DNA of 27,018 bases from an uncultured Ruminiclostridium sp. (GTDB lineage: Bacteria > Bacillota > Clostridia > Oscillospirales > Ruminococcaceae): NCBI GenBank assembly GCA_910585505.1, contig CAJUFF010000019.1, positions 1-27,018 of the forward strand, given 5' to 3'. Of this stretch, positions 16,515-24,434 are shown piece after piece. The position numbers and the translations under genes were made by a program. The notes beneath the pieces were generated by a model. That model did not search any database. It was given only the letters and a program-made list of their open reading frames with translations, and was not told the DNA's origin. Within the stretch, counting starts at the first letter, position 1; each line of letters opens with the position of its first letter.

Positions 16515-17363
16515 ATGCGTATTGTAATGCTGATAGAGAATACCGCCGTTTCACAGAAGCTGCTTGTGGAACATGGAATGTCGGTTTACATTGAAAACGG
16601 AGATTCTCGCTGCCTTTTCGGCACGGGCAGCAGTACAAAGCTCATCAATAACGCTAAAAGAATGAAGCTATATCCCGAAAACATAGATGCGGCGATAATA
16701 CCGCATAATCATCTTTCCTATACGGGCGGCATTGATAATCTGCTTCAGATGAATCCGAAAATGAAAGTTTTTGCCTTAAATGCCGCTGATTGCTCGCCAT
16801 ACCGAAAAAAAGGATTGCTTAGCGCTCCTGTCGGGGATCTGGCGGACAGAATAAAAAAGAACAGGGATAATTTCGTTTTGTTTAACAGTTTTCAGCAGGT
16901 AAGTGAAGGCTTTTTTCTTTTAAAAGACGAGGTCGGAGACAAGAGTTTTTATGTCACCGATAAAAGCTATAAGATCAAAACAGGAGCCGAATATGTAAAT
17001 GACGAGCTGGAACATGAATGCTTTGGGGTGATTTTCCCTTTTGAAAACAGAAAAAGAGGCTGTGTTATCTTAGGCGGCTGCGCCCACTGCGGTCTTCCCA
17101 ATATGATAAGAACGGTATATAAGAACTGGGGCAGCGTTCCCGTTCTGGCGATACTGACGGGACTCCATTTTATGGGCGACAGCTCAAAGAAGATAACGGT
17201 CGACGGAGCTTACATAGATAAGCTTGCCAAGGAAATAAAGGAATTAAACGTCGGGGCAATATACACCTGTCATTGCACCGGATTGAAGGGATATGAGGAA
17301 CTAAGGGAAAAACTCGGAAATCAGCTTCAGTATTTACAGACTGGTGAGGAATTAAATTTTTAA
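16515..17363 (+). CDS. Metallo-beta-lactamase-fold protein with incomplete metal motif
   Basis: The 282-residue protein resembles the MBL-fold subgroup around dihydropterin-ribofuranosylaminobenzene-phosphate synthase-like proteins: the EHG near residue 20, GCAHCGLPN, TGLHFMG and the late CHCTG are all there. The main metal motif is degraded. Where relatives have HxHxDH, this has HNHLSY (His64, His66, then Ser68 and Tyr69 in place of Asp and His), and the usual FDTG is FGTG (Gly36). One metal site may remain, but a standard two-metal hydrolase is unlikely. Cytoplasmic. AAAAGGAG precedes the ATG. Its closest neighbour is a TrkA-like gene 48 bases downstream, so they may be cotranscribed. Function unknown. 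Confidence 0.8.
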   Translation: MRIVMLIENTAVSQKLLVEHGMSVYIENGDSRCLFGTGSSTKLINNAKRMKLYPENIDAAIIPHNHLSYTGGIDNLLQMNPKMKVFALNAADCSPYRKKGLLSAPVGDLADRIKKNRDNFVLFNSFQQVSEGFFLLKDEVGDKSFYVTDKSYKIKTGAEYVNDELEHECFGVIFPFENRKRGCVILGGCAHCGLPNMIRTVYKNWGSVPVLAILTGLHFMGDSSKKITVDGAYIDKLAKEIKELNVGAIYTCHCTGLKGYEELREKLGNQLQYLQTGEELNF

Positions 17364-17411
17364 CAATTTGTAAAAAAACAACATTAAGTATACAGAAAGG
17401 CGATACTTGAA

Positions 17412-18032
17412 GTGAATATTTTAATTGTAGGCTGCAGCAGATTGGGTGCGGCTCTCGCTTGCGCATTGTCTAACCGAGGACATGACGTGGCGGTGATGGA
17501 CAAAAGGAGCGATTCATTTGAGCGGCTTGACGAAAGCTTTACCGGGCTAACCTCCAAGGGTGTTCCCATTGATAATGATGATCTTGAGGCGGCCGGTATA
17601 GAATCCTGCGACGTAGTCTGTGCCGTTACCGAAAACGACAACGAAAACATAATGGTGGCTCAGATTGCCGGGGAGGTTTATAAAATACCCAAAGTACTGG
17701 CAGGAATAAAAGATCCCGATAAGGAATGGGTGTTTCAGCAGTGCGGACTCAAAACAATATGCTCTACCCTCCTCACCATGGATGCCGCTCTTTCGGTTAT
17801 CGAAGAATATCAGGAGGAGCACAGCATACAGTTTGTCAACCATAAGGTTAAGTTCTACACAATGCATATTCCCAAGGAATATATCGGTTTAAAGGCTGTG
17901 GAAATAGAATTTGAGGAGAACGAAGTACTTTACGCAATTATAAACGAAGACGGAAAATTCACTCTTGTGAACAATTATAATATACTTCTTAGAGAGGGGG
18001 ATACGCTGATCTTTTCTAAAGTAGTGGACTGA
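17412..18032 (+). CDS. TrkA/RCK-domain protein (potassium transport regulator), first of a pair
   Basis: The 206-residue cytoplasmic protein has an N-terminal Rossmann RCK_N domain (about 1-120; dinucleotide loop VGCSRLG, with Ser at the central glycine of GxGxxG; acidic strand end VMDK) and a C-terminal RCK_C domain (about 130-206, ending GDTLIFSKV). Such proteins bind NAD(H) or nucleotides and gate Trk/Ktr potassium channels. It starts at GTG, with AGAAAGG 11 bases upstream, and no better start is present. The second TrkA-like gene follows after a 111-base gap that contains repeat B3. No TrkH/KtrB channel gene is in the window. The pair may act together as a heteromeric regulator or on separate channels. 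Confidence 0.85.
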   Translation: MNILIVGCSRLGAALACALSNRGHDVAVMDKRSDSFERLDESFTGLTSKGVPIDNDDLEAAGIESCDVVCAVTENDNENIMVAQIAGEVYKIPKVLAGIKDPDKEWVFQQCGLKTICSTLLTMDAALSVIEEYQEEHSIQFVNHKVKFYTMHIPKEYIGLKAVEIEFEENEVLYAIINEDGKFTLVNNYNILLREGDTLIFSKVVD

Positions 18033-18071
18033 TCTGCTTTTTCGGTTAAAATACGCGCCGATATTGTGAAT

Positions 18072-18126
18072 CAGTGCTTTGGGTGCAGTCTTTAATCAGG
18101 TATACGGCTTGACTGAAGATTGATAT
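18072..18126. repeat. Family B repeat, half copy (B3)
   Basis: The linker motif CAGTGCTTTGGGTGCA is followed by a hairpin (18086-18122) whose arms pair through several G-U pairs and one mismatch (CAGTCTTTAATCAG against CTTGACTGAAGATTG). Only the linker and second hairpin remain. It fills the gap between the two TrkA genes, and no good ribosome site is left before the second. Confidence 0.7.
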
Positions 18127-18143
18127 GATCGGCATATGCTGAA

Positions 18144-18806
18144 ATGAAAGCGATAATCATAGGCGGGGGAAAGGTAGGATATTATCTGGCAAAAGCCCTG
18201 CTTGAAAGATATTATGACGTATTGGTGGTGGAAAAGGACAAGGCCACCTGTCAATATTTTGCCAATACTTTGGACGTTACCGTGGTAATGGGCGACGGTT
18301 CCACCGCGGCAGTGCTTAAAAAGGCGGGGGCAGATAAATGCGACTCGGTGATTGCGGTAACCGGAGAAGACGAGGTAAATCTTGTTATATGTCAGATTGC
18401 CAAAAAGCTTTTTGACGTAAAAAAGACCATAGCTAAGGTTAATAATCCGAAAAATGTTGAAACAATGCGGCTTCTCGGAGTTGATATAGCCATATCCGGA
18501 ACCGAAAACATTATAAAGCAAATGGAGAGAGAAGTTGACAACAGCCGCATAAAAGAGCTGATGCCTATAAACGGAAAAACGGCGGTTTTTGAGGTGATTA
18601 TACCCGAAAACTATGTATACCACGGAAAAATAATCGCCGATATAAAACTTCCCGATGGGTGCAACATAATTTGCATCACAAGGGGAGACGAGCTGATAAT
18701 ACCGAGAGGCCGCACCAAACTCCTCAGTAATGACGAGCTGCTTATAGTGTCTTCCGTGTCCGCCGCCAACGAGGTAAGAAAGATGCTTAAAATAAAAAAT
18801 AAATAA
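18144..18806 (+). CDS. TrkA/RCK-domain protein, second of a pair
   Basis: The 220-residue protein has RCK_N (about 1-125, intact GxGxxG as IIGGGKVGYYLA, acidic VVEKDK, GDGSTAAVLKKAG) and RCK_C (about 135-215, ending LIVSSVSAANEVRKML). It lacks membrane segments and should be a cytosolic ligand-binding regulator of a potassium channel or transporter encoded elsewhere. Its translation start is odd: no Shine-Dalgarno sequence is visible before the ATG at 18144, and an ATG at 18127 leads to a stop at once. Repeat B3 lies 18 bases upstream and may have displaced the original site. Translation may depend on coupling or on the short leader. Confidence 0.87.
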   Translation: MKAIIIGGGKVGYYLAKALLERYYDVLVVEKDKATCQYFANTLDVTVVMGDGSTAAVLKKAGADKCDSVIAVTGEDEVNLVICQIAKKLFDVKKTIAKVNNPKNVETMRLLGVDIAISGTENIIKQMEREVDNSRIKELMPINGKTAVFEVIIPENYVYHGKIIADIKLPDGCNIICITRGDELIIPRGRTKLLSNDELLIVSSVSAANEVRKMLKIKNK

Positions 18807-18908
18807 TTTAAATAATTTTCTTAAAGGTGAAAACATACAATTATTTGTCGTTTTTTATAGTCGATTATGTATATTATGCTTAAATTTGGCGATTGATATC
18901 TGTCGCAC

Positions 18909-18937
18909 TTGATATTTTTACCGTTTTGATGTATAAT
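18909..18937 (+). promoter_or_regulatory. Sigma-A promoter for glycogen phosphorylase
   Basis: TTGATA at 18909-18914, 17 bases, TATAAT at 18932-18937. The leader to glgP is about 310 nt and contains repeat A3. Upstream, 18807-18908 is AT-rich with no recognised feature. Confidence 0.7.
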
Positions 18938-18973
18938 TAAAGTTGTTTATAAGATATAAAAGATTAGAATTGA

Positions 18974-19122
18974 AATCTGTCTTTACAAGATTTGTGAGTG
19001 GATTATCGAGCAAATTTTGTTGTGAATAAGGCGAAGATTTTTTAGTGAAGCAAATGGCAAAAAGCAGTTAGTCGGCAAAATTTGCCAAAAAGACGCGGAC
19101 AATATCTTATAAAGACATATTA
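18974..19122. repeat. Family A long palindromic repeat, copy A3 (inverted)
   Basis: It begins AATCTGTCTTTACAAGAT and ends with ATCTTATAAAGACATATT. The interior reads as the reverse complement of A1, with landmarks TCGAGCAAATTTTG, then GGCAAAATTTGCC, then AAGACGCG. It is more diverged than A2. It lies within the glgP leader; 19123-19253 after it is AT-rich and carries no gene. Confidence 0.8.
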
Positions 19123-19253
19123 TTGTACCATTCTCTGTTTTGCCGATAGACAAAATCCACCGTCAAAACAGAGTTGCAACCAAAGCACTGATATTTGTAG
19201 AAAGAAAAAATACGACAACGCATTTATTTATCTGAATGCGGGGAAGGAATGCT

Positions 19254-21653
19254 ATGACATCACCGTACACATCCGAAGAAATAATTAAGCAAATGAAAGG
19301 GATTTTGGAGTTCGATTTCAGAACGTCTCCAAAAGAAGCTACCAACAAACAGATTTATAAGGCTTTGTCAAAGATAGTGGTAAGTCACCTTAAGGAAAAG
19401 CGCCACAGATTTATGACCAAGTGCAACTCCCAGGGGAAAAAGCAAGTTTATTACATCTCTATGGAATTCCTTATGGGTCGTTCTCTTAAGACCAATCTGT
19501 ATAACCTCGGAATGAGCGAGGAGGTTGAAAAGGCTGTTAAGGAAACCTTCAATGTGAAGATGGACAGCATTTATGAGGAAGAGCCCGACGCAGGTCTCGG
19601 AAACGGCGGTCTCGGTCGTCTTGCCGCCTGCTATATGGACGGTTTCGCTACTTGCGCACTACCCGCCACCGGATATTCCCTTCTTTACGAATACGGAATA
19701 TTTAAACAGAAGATAATGGAGGGCTGGCAGACGGAGCTTCCCGACGCGTGGCTTCCCGGCGGAGAAGTATGGCTGGCTCAGGTGCCCGATCAGGCGATTC
19801 AGGTTCACTTTGACGGTGAGATACAGGAAAGCTGGGCCGATAATTATCACTCGGTGAATCATGTCAACTATACTACCGTAAACGCCGTTCCCTACGATAT
19901 GTATGTAAGCGGATATGACAGCGAGGGAGTGTCAAAGCTGCGTCTTTGGAGCGCACAAGGCATGAGCTTCGATATGGGTGCTTTCAACAGCGGTAACTAC
20001 GGCGACGCCATAGGAGCTAACAACATAGCTCATTCCCTTACAAAGGTGCTTTATCCCAATGACAACCATCTGGACGGAAAAGCCCTGAGACTTCGTCAGC
20101 AATATTTTATGTGCGCCGCTTCCATAGGCGACATAGTAATGCGTCATATGAATATATATGGTACATTGGACAATCTTTACGAAAAGATTGCCATACATGT
20201 TAATGATACTCACCCGACTCTCGCTATTCCCGAGCTGATGAGAATAATGCTGGACGAATGCGGTTATAGCTGGGCAAAGGCGTGGCACATTGTCACAAAC
20301 ACTTTTGCTTACACCAATCATACCGTTATGGCGGAAGCTCTGGAAAAATGGGACGAGACGATGCTCAAAAACATTCTTCCCCGCATCTACACCATTATAT
20401 GTGAAATAAACCGCCGCTACTGCGAAGGCTTGAGAAACCGTCTCGGCGACGACGGAAAGGTAGCCAGAATGTCAATTGTGAGCAACAGCCAGATAAAGAT
20501 GGCCAATCTTTGCGTTGACGCCTGCCACTCTGTAAACGGCGTTTCCAAGCTTCACAGCGAGATAATCAAGGAAAGCGTTTTCAAGGACGAATATGATGAT
20601 AAGCCCGTTAAGTTCAAGAACGTAACCAACGGTATCGCTTACAGAAGATGGCTTTTACAGTCCAACAAGGGACTCACCGATCTGCTTACCGAATGTATAG
20701 GCGACGGATTTAAAAAGAACGCTTCCGATCTTGAGCATTTTCGCCTTTTCAGAAAAGACGAGAATGTGCTTAAAAAGCTTGCCGCAATAAAGCGTGAAAA
20801 CAAAATTGCTTTTGCAAATTACGTTGAGAAAACTACGGGAAGAAAACTCAATGTTGACAGTATTTTCGACGTTCAGGTAAAGCGCCTGCACGAGTACAAG
20901 CGTCAGCAGCTTAACGTCATGAACATTATAGCTGATTATAACTACCTGTTGGAGAATCCCGACGCGGAATTTGTTCCCAAAACATATATTTTTGCTTCAA
21001 AGGCCGCTCCCGGATATTATATGGCAAAGCAAATAATCAAAATGATCTGGTGCCTTGGCGAGGAGATAAGACAGAATCCCAAAATCAGCGATAAATTAAG
21101 CGTTGTTTTCTTGGAGGATTACCGTGTTACGCTGTCCGAAATACTTATGCCTGCCAGTGAGATTTCCGAGCAGATTTCTCTTGCGGGGACGGAGGCTTCC
21201 GGCACCGGCAATATGAAGCTTATGCTTAACGGCGCGGTTACTATGGGCACTTTCGACGGCGCGAATGTTGAGATATGCGAACAGGTGGGAAGGGATAATA
21301 TTTTCATTTTCGGAATGGACGCCCGCGAGGTGGACGTGATGAAAGCGAACGGTTATGCTCCCGAAGGCTATTATACCGGTAATCCCGTTATATCGGGCGC
21401 TATAAACAGAATGTACAGCGGTATAAACGGCGCAAAATTTGACGAGGTGGCCAATTCACTTCGGTTTACCGATCAGTACATGGCGCTGGCTGATTTCGAC
21501 AGCTACCGCGAGGCTCAGAAAAAGGCTTCCGAAGCCTATAAGGATATACTGCGCTGGAATGAAATGTCTCTGATGAACATTGCAGGCGCGGGAGTATTCT
21601 CTGCGGACAGAGCAGTTTTAGATTATGCAAGGACAATCTGGAACCTTATTTAG
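19254..21653 (+). CDS. glgP: Glycogen/maltodextrin phosphorylase
   Basis: This enzyme releases glucose-1-phosphate from alpha-1,4-glucans with phosphate. The 799-residue protein is full length for the family. It shows DAGLGNGGLGRLAACYMDG in the N-terminal half and the pyridoxal-phosphate site EASGTGNMK, where Lys655 holds the cofactor, followed by FDGANVEI. Other conserved segments such as QVKRLHEYKRQQLN are intact. The ATG at 19254 lies 6 bases after GGGGAAGG, and the more upstream ATG at 19236 has no such site. Cytoplasmic. It is followed by a GH13 enzyme, giving a pair able to break down stored glycogen or imported maltodextrins. It has its own promoter and a long repeat-containing leader. 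Confidence 0.97.
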   Translation: MTSPYTSEEIIKQMKGILEFDFRTSPKEATNKQIYKALSKIVVSHLKEKRHRFMTKCNSQGKKQVYYISMEFLMGRSLKTNLYNLGMSEEVEKAVKETFNVKMDSIYEEEPDAGLGNGGLGRLAACYMDGFATCALPATGYSLLYEYGIFKQKIMEGWQTELPDAWLPGGEVWLAQVPDQAIQVHFDGEIQESWADNYHSVNHVNYTTVNAVPYDMYVSGYDSEGVSKLRLWSAQGMSFDMGAFNSGNYGDAIGANNIAHSLTKVLYPNDNHLDGKALRLRQQYFMCAASIGDIVMRHMNIYGTLDNLYEKIAIHVNDTHPTLAIPELMRIMLDECGYSWAKAWHIVTNTFAYTNHTVMAEALEKWDETMLKNILPRIYTIICEINRRYCEGLRNRLGDDGKVARMSIVSNSQIKMANLCVDACHSVNGVSKLHSEIIKESVFKDEYDDKPVKFKNVTNGIAYRRWLLQSNKGLTDLLTECIGDGFKKNASDLEHFRLFRKDENVLKKLAAIKRENKIAFANYVEKTTGRKLNVDSIFDVQVKRLHEYKRQQLNVMNIIADYNYLLENPDAEFVPKTYIFASKAAPGYYMAKQIIKMIWCLGEEIRQNPKISDKLSVVFLEDYRVTLSEILMPASEISEQISLAGTEASGTGNMKLMLNGAVTMGTFDGANVEICEQVGRDNIFIFGMDAREVDVMKANGYAPEGYYTGNPVISGAINRMYSGINGAKFDEVANSLRFTDQYMALADFDSYREAQKKASEAYKDILRWNEMSLMNIAGAGVFSADRAVLDYARTIWNLI

Positions 21654-21665
21654 TTTGATACCGTA

Positions 21666-21696
21666 ATACTGCGGTGCTTTAACTGCACCGCAGTAT
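21666..21696 (+). terminator. Hairpin between glgP and the GH13 gene
   Basis: A perfect 12-bp stem, ATACTGCGGTGC / GCACCGCAGTAT, with a 7-base loop, followed by CGTTATATTTT. The T-tract is weak, so it may lower rather than stop readthrough into the GH13 gene, or protect the glgP mRNA end. Confidence 0.6.
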
Positions 21697-21726
21697 CGTT
21701 ATATTTTAATGAAAGGGTAGTATTAT

Positions 21727-23625
21727 ATGAGCGTACCTATTTACGATTGTTTTGACAGTTATTATAAGTCTCCCTTCGGTGCGGTGGAAAGAAACACGAA
21801 AATTGACTTCTGCCTTAATATACCGGTATCTCATCATGTTACCGAATGCTCCGTTGTAATGTTCCGGCCGGGCTTTAAGGAAAAATTTTCCGCTTTGGAA
21901 AACGAAGGCGAAAAAGAAATAAACGGAGAAAAATTTTATGTATATAAAGGTTCGTATACACCGGAACACACGGGACTGCACCACTATTATTTTACCGTGA
22001 CGGGGAACTGCGGCCGCCGATATATTAAACGTCAGGGCGCTTCATACGGAGGCTTTGACAACGGGGAGCTGTTTCAGCTTACCGTGTATGAGGAGGGAAT
22101 GACTACTCCGGAATGGCTCAAAGGCGGAGTGATGTATCAGATTTTTCCCGATCGTTTTGCCAAAGGAACGCCGGATCCCGAAAACGAGCCGCAGATGCCC
22201 GTGGACAGACAAATGCATTTAAATTGGAACGAGCTTCCGGTGTGGCAGCCAAACGAAAATGGCGTTGTTACCAACAGCGACTATTTTGGGGGGAATTTAC
22301 AGGGTGTAAGGGAAAAACTGCCTTATTTAAAGAGCCTTGGAGTTACCTGTATTTATTTTAACCCAATTTTTGAGTCTCACGAAAACCATCGTTACAGTAC
22401 AGCAAACTATGAAAAGATAGATATACTGATGGGAACCGAGGAAGAGTTTACCGAATTATGCCAAAAAGCGGGCGAAATGGGAATAAAAATAATATTGGAC
22501 GGGGTATTCAGTCATACGGGCGCAGACTCTGTTTATTTCAACAAATTCGGAAGATACGGGGATCACAGCGGCGCCTTCCGCGATCCCGAAAGTCCTTATC
22601 GTCAATGGTACAGCTTTATAAATTATCCCAACACCTACGAGAGTTGGTGGGGCTTTACCAATCTTCCCAACGTGAACGAAAACAATCCGTCTTATACCGA
22701 ATATATCTGCGGCGACGGCGGAATTTTACAGAAATGGATAAAAGCGGGGGCGGCGGGATGGCGTCTTGACGTTGCCGACGAACTGCCGGACGAGTTTATA
22801 GATAGTCTCAGGATTGCGGTTAAAAATATGGGCGACGATAAGGTGATTTACGGCGAGGTGTGGGAGGATGCTTCAAATAAAGAAAGCTACGGGCTTCGCC
22901 GCCGATATCTTACCGGAAAACAGTTGGACAGCGTTATGAATTACCCCTTCAGGGAGTGTATATTGAACTATGTTAAATATTCGGATCCCACACCTCTTAG
23001 GGACGGAATAATGACGATTATAGAACACTATCCCAAGCCTTGTGTGGATATACTGATGAACTTTCTTTCAACGCACGACACCGAAAGGGCAATCACAAGA
23101 CTTGCAGGCGAGGATATAGCGTGGAATGACAGAAAGTGGCAGTCGGAGCACTGGCTGTCGCCGTCGCAGTATGCGTATGGAGTGGCGCTTATGAAGTGCG
23201 CTATGGTGCTGCAATTTTTCCTGCCGGGAATACCATGTATTTATTATGCGGACGAAGCCGGACTTGAAGGATATAAGGATCCCTTCTGCCGCAGGCCTTA
23301 CCCATGGGGCGAGGAGGACAAGAGCCTGATCGCATTTACGTCCGAGCTGAGCCGTATCCGCAGTACAAGCAAGGCGTTTGCACGGGGCGGCATGAGGTTT
23401 ATTGAGGTGACTCCGGAATATTGTATTTTCAGGCGCGAGGATAAAGAAGCGGGAGAAGCGGCGGTAATTTATCTTAACAAGTCGCATAAGGCAAGGAACT
23501 TCCTGCTTCATGAAACGGTTGGAAGCTGTCAGGGCTTCAGAGTAATTAGACATGAGAGTGAGAGAGTATGCGGGAAGCTGCATGTATCGCCGTTTGATTA
23601 TGATGTGGTGCTTATAAAGCTGTAA
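21727..23625 (+). CDS. GH13 alpha-amylase-family enzyme (neopullulanase/cyclomaltodextrinase type)
   Basis: The 632-residue protein has an N-terminal beta domain (about 1-125, CBM34-like), a catalytic barrel (about 130-560) and a C-terminal beta domain. The catalytic residues are Asp348 (nucleophile, GWRLDVADE), Glu377 (acid/base, YGEVWED) and Asp451 (STHDTERA). YQIFPDRFAKG and LDGVFSHTG are further GH13 landmarks. It has no signal peptide, so it works in the cytoplasm on maltodextrins, cyclodextrins or glycogen side chains. That fits its place directly after glgP. AAAGGG precedes the ATG. Its stop codon coincides with the first three bases of repeat B4. Exact specificity within subfamily GH13_20 is inferred. 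Confidence 0.92.
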   Translation: MSVPIYDCFDSYYKSPFGAVERNTKIDFCLNIPVSHHVTECSVVMFRPGFKEKFSALENEGEKEINGEKFYVYKGSYTPEHTGLHHYYFTVTGNCGRRYIKRQGASYGGFDNGELFQLTVYEEGMTTPEWLKGGVMYQIFPDRFAKGTPDPENEPQMPVDRQMHLNWNELPVWQPNENGVVTNSDYFGGNLQGVREKLPYLKSLGVTCIYFNPIFESHENHRYSTANYEKIDILMGTEEEFTELCQKAGEMGIKIILDGVFSHTGADSVYFNKFGRYGDHSGAFRDPESPYRQWYSFINYPNTYESWWGFTNLPNVNENNPSYTEYICGDGGILQKWIKAGAAGWRLDVADELPDEFIDSLRIAVKNMGDDKVIYGEVWEDASNKESYGLRRRYLTGKQLDSVMNYPFRECILNYVKYSDPTPLRDGIMTIIEHYPKPCVDILMNFLSTHDTERAITRLAGEDIAWNDRKWQSEHWLSPSQYAYGVALMKCAMVLQFFLPGIPCIYYADEAGLEGYKDPFCRRPYPWGEEDKSLIAFTSELSRIRSTSKAFARGGMRFIEVTPEYCIFRREDKEAGEAAVIYLNKSHKARNFLLHETVGSCQGFRVIRHESERVCGKLHVSPFDYDVVLIKL

Positions 23626-23744
23626 TACTAATACTGTTAACCAATTAAAATTGGAAAAATGGTTTTTAATTGGTTAACAGTGTTTCGGGTGTAATAACCA
23701 TTTTGACTATGATTTTATCCCGTGTCAAATGGTTATTAGTATAA
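23623..23744. repeat. Family B double-hairpin repeat, copy B4
   Basis: It starts TAATACTAAT, overlapping the GH13 stop codon, and ends ATTAGTATAA. Hairpin 1 is a perfect 18-bp stem (ACTGTTAACCAATTAAAA, 23632-23649, with its complement at 23664-23681). The linker GTGTTTCGGGTGTAAT follows. Hairpin 2 pairs TAATAACCATTTTGAC (23692-23707) with GTCAAATGGTTATTA (23724-23738), with one bulged T. The ends and linker match B2 but the stem sequences are different. Confidence 0.9.
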
Positions 23745-23805
23745 AGTTTTTCGGCAGGGGTTTAATTCCTGTCGAAATTTTTTTTAAAATTTTATTAAAA
23801 GGGTA

Positions 23806-23834
23806 TTGACAAAACTGTATAAACTGTATATAAT
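23806..23834 (+). promoter_or_regulatory. Sigma-A promoter of the GntR-ABC operon
   Basis: A consensus TTGACA at 23806-23811, 17 bases, and a consensus TATAAT at 23829-23834. It is overlapped by the operator-like repeats at 23812-23849. Confidence 0.88.
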
Positions 23835-23849
23835 TACACTATACAGTTT
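23812..23849. promoter_or_regulatory. Candidate GntR operator over the promoter
   Basis: AAACTGTATA at 23821-23830 and TATACAGTTT at 23840-23849 form a perfect inverted repeat with a 9-base spacer. A third half-site AAACTGTAT sits in direct orientation at 23812-23820. The sites cover the spacer, the -10 box and the start point, as expected for self-repression by the downstream GntR protein. Confidence 0.75.
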
Positions 23850-23877
23850 AAGGCTGAAAAGAGAGGAGGCGAAAGCG

Positions 23878-24264
23878 ATGACTGTCATAATCGACAACAA
23901 AAGCGGCGCCCCGATATACGATCAGATATATTCACAGATAAAAAACCAGATAATAAGCGGCGCGTTAAAAGAGAACGAAATGCTGCCGTCCATAAGGGGA
24001 TTGGCGAAGGACTTGAAGATAAGCTTCGTTACCACCAAGCGTGCTTATGACGAACTGGAGAGAGAGGGATTCATATATACGATTCAAGCGAAGGGCTGTT
24101 ACGTGGCGCCGAAAAACGTTGAATTGCTCCGTGAGGAAAACCTGAAAAGGATTGAGGGGCATATTGAGGAGATAGTACGGCTTTCCGCCGCCTGCAATCT
24201 GGCCAAAAGCGATATAAAGGAGATGTTGGATTTTGCGTTTGAAGCGGAAAAGGATGAGAATTAG
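23878..24264 (+). CDS. GntR-family transcriptional regulator, YtrA type
   Basis: The 128-residue repressor starts at the ATG after GGAGGCGAAAGCG; the open frame upstream is the promoter region. Residues about 10-75 are the winged helix (PIYDQIYSQIKNQI, then SIRGLAKDLKISFVTTKRAY, split as SIRGLAKDL and KISFVTTKRAY, then the wing GFIYTIQAKGCYV). The remaining roughly 50 residues form the short helical tail of the YtrA subfamily, with no ligand domain. It leads an operon with an ABC ATPase and permease, the usual arrangement for regulators responding to cell-envelope antibiotics. It probably represses its own promoter through the dyad at 23821-23849. Two repeats (C2, B5) separate it from the ABC genes. 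Confidence 0.92.
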   Translation: MTVIIDNKSGAPIYDQIYSQIKNQIISGALKENEMLPSIRGLAKDLKISFVTTKRAYDELEREGFIYTIQAKGCYVAPKNVELLREENLKRIEGHIEEIVRLSAACNLAKSDIKEMLDFAFEAEKDEN

Positions 24265-24275
24265 GCTTGATATTA

Positions 24276-24431
24276 GGCCTTGTTTGAAAATAGAGGAAAT
24301 GACGGATTTTTGACCCAAAATGGTTAGCTTCAAGGAAAAAACGCAGTCAAACCGTCTTTGACGAGGCTTTTTGACGCAGAAGATGACCGTTTGGGGGCGA
24401 AAATACGGCGTTTCCGATTTTTCAAACAAGC
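24276..24431 (+). repeat. Family C MITE-like repeat, copy C2
   Basis: A 156-bp element bounded by GGCCTTGTTTGAAAA and TTTTTCAAACAAGC, inverted relative to C1 at 16083-16239 and nearly identical to it through the interior (for example AAATGGTTAGCTTCAAG and GATGACCGTTTGGGGGCG). It lies 11 bases after the GntR stop, inside the operon. TTAGGC precedes both the element and the gene end, a possible short duplication. Confidence 0.88.
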
Positions 24432-24434
24432 TGT

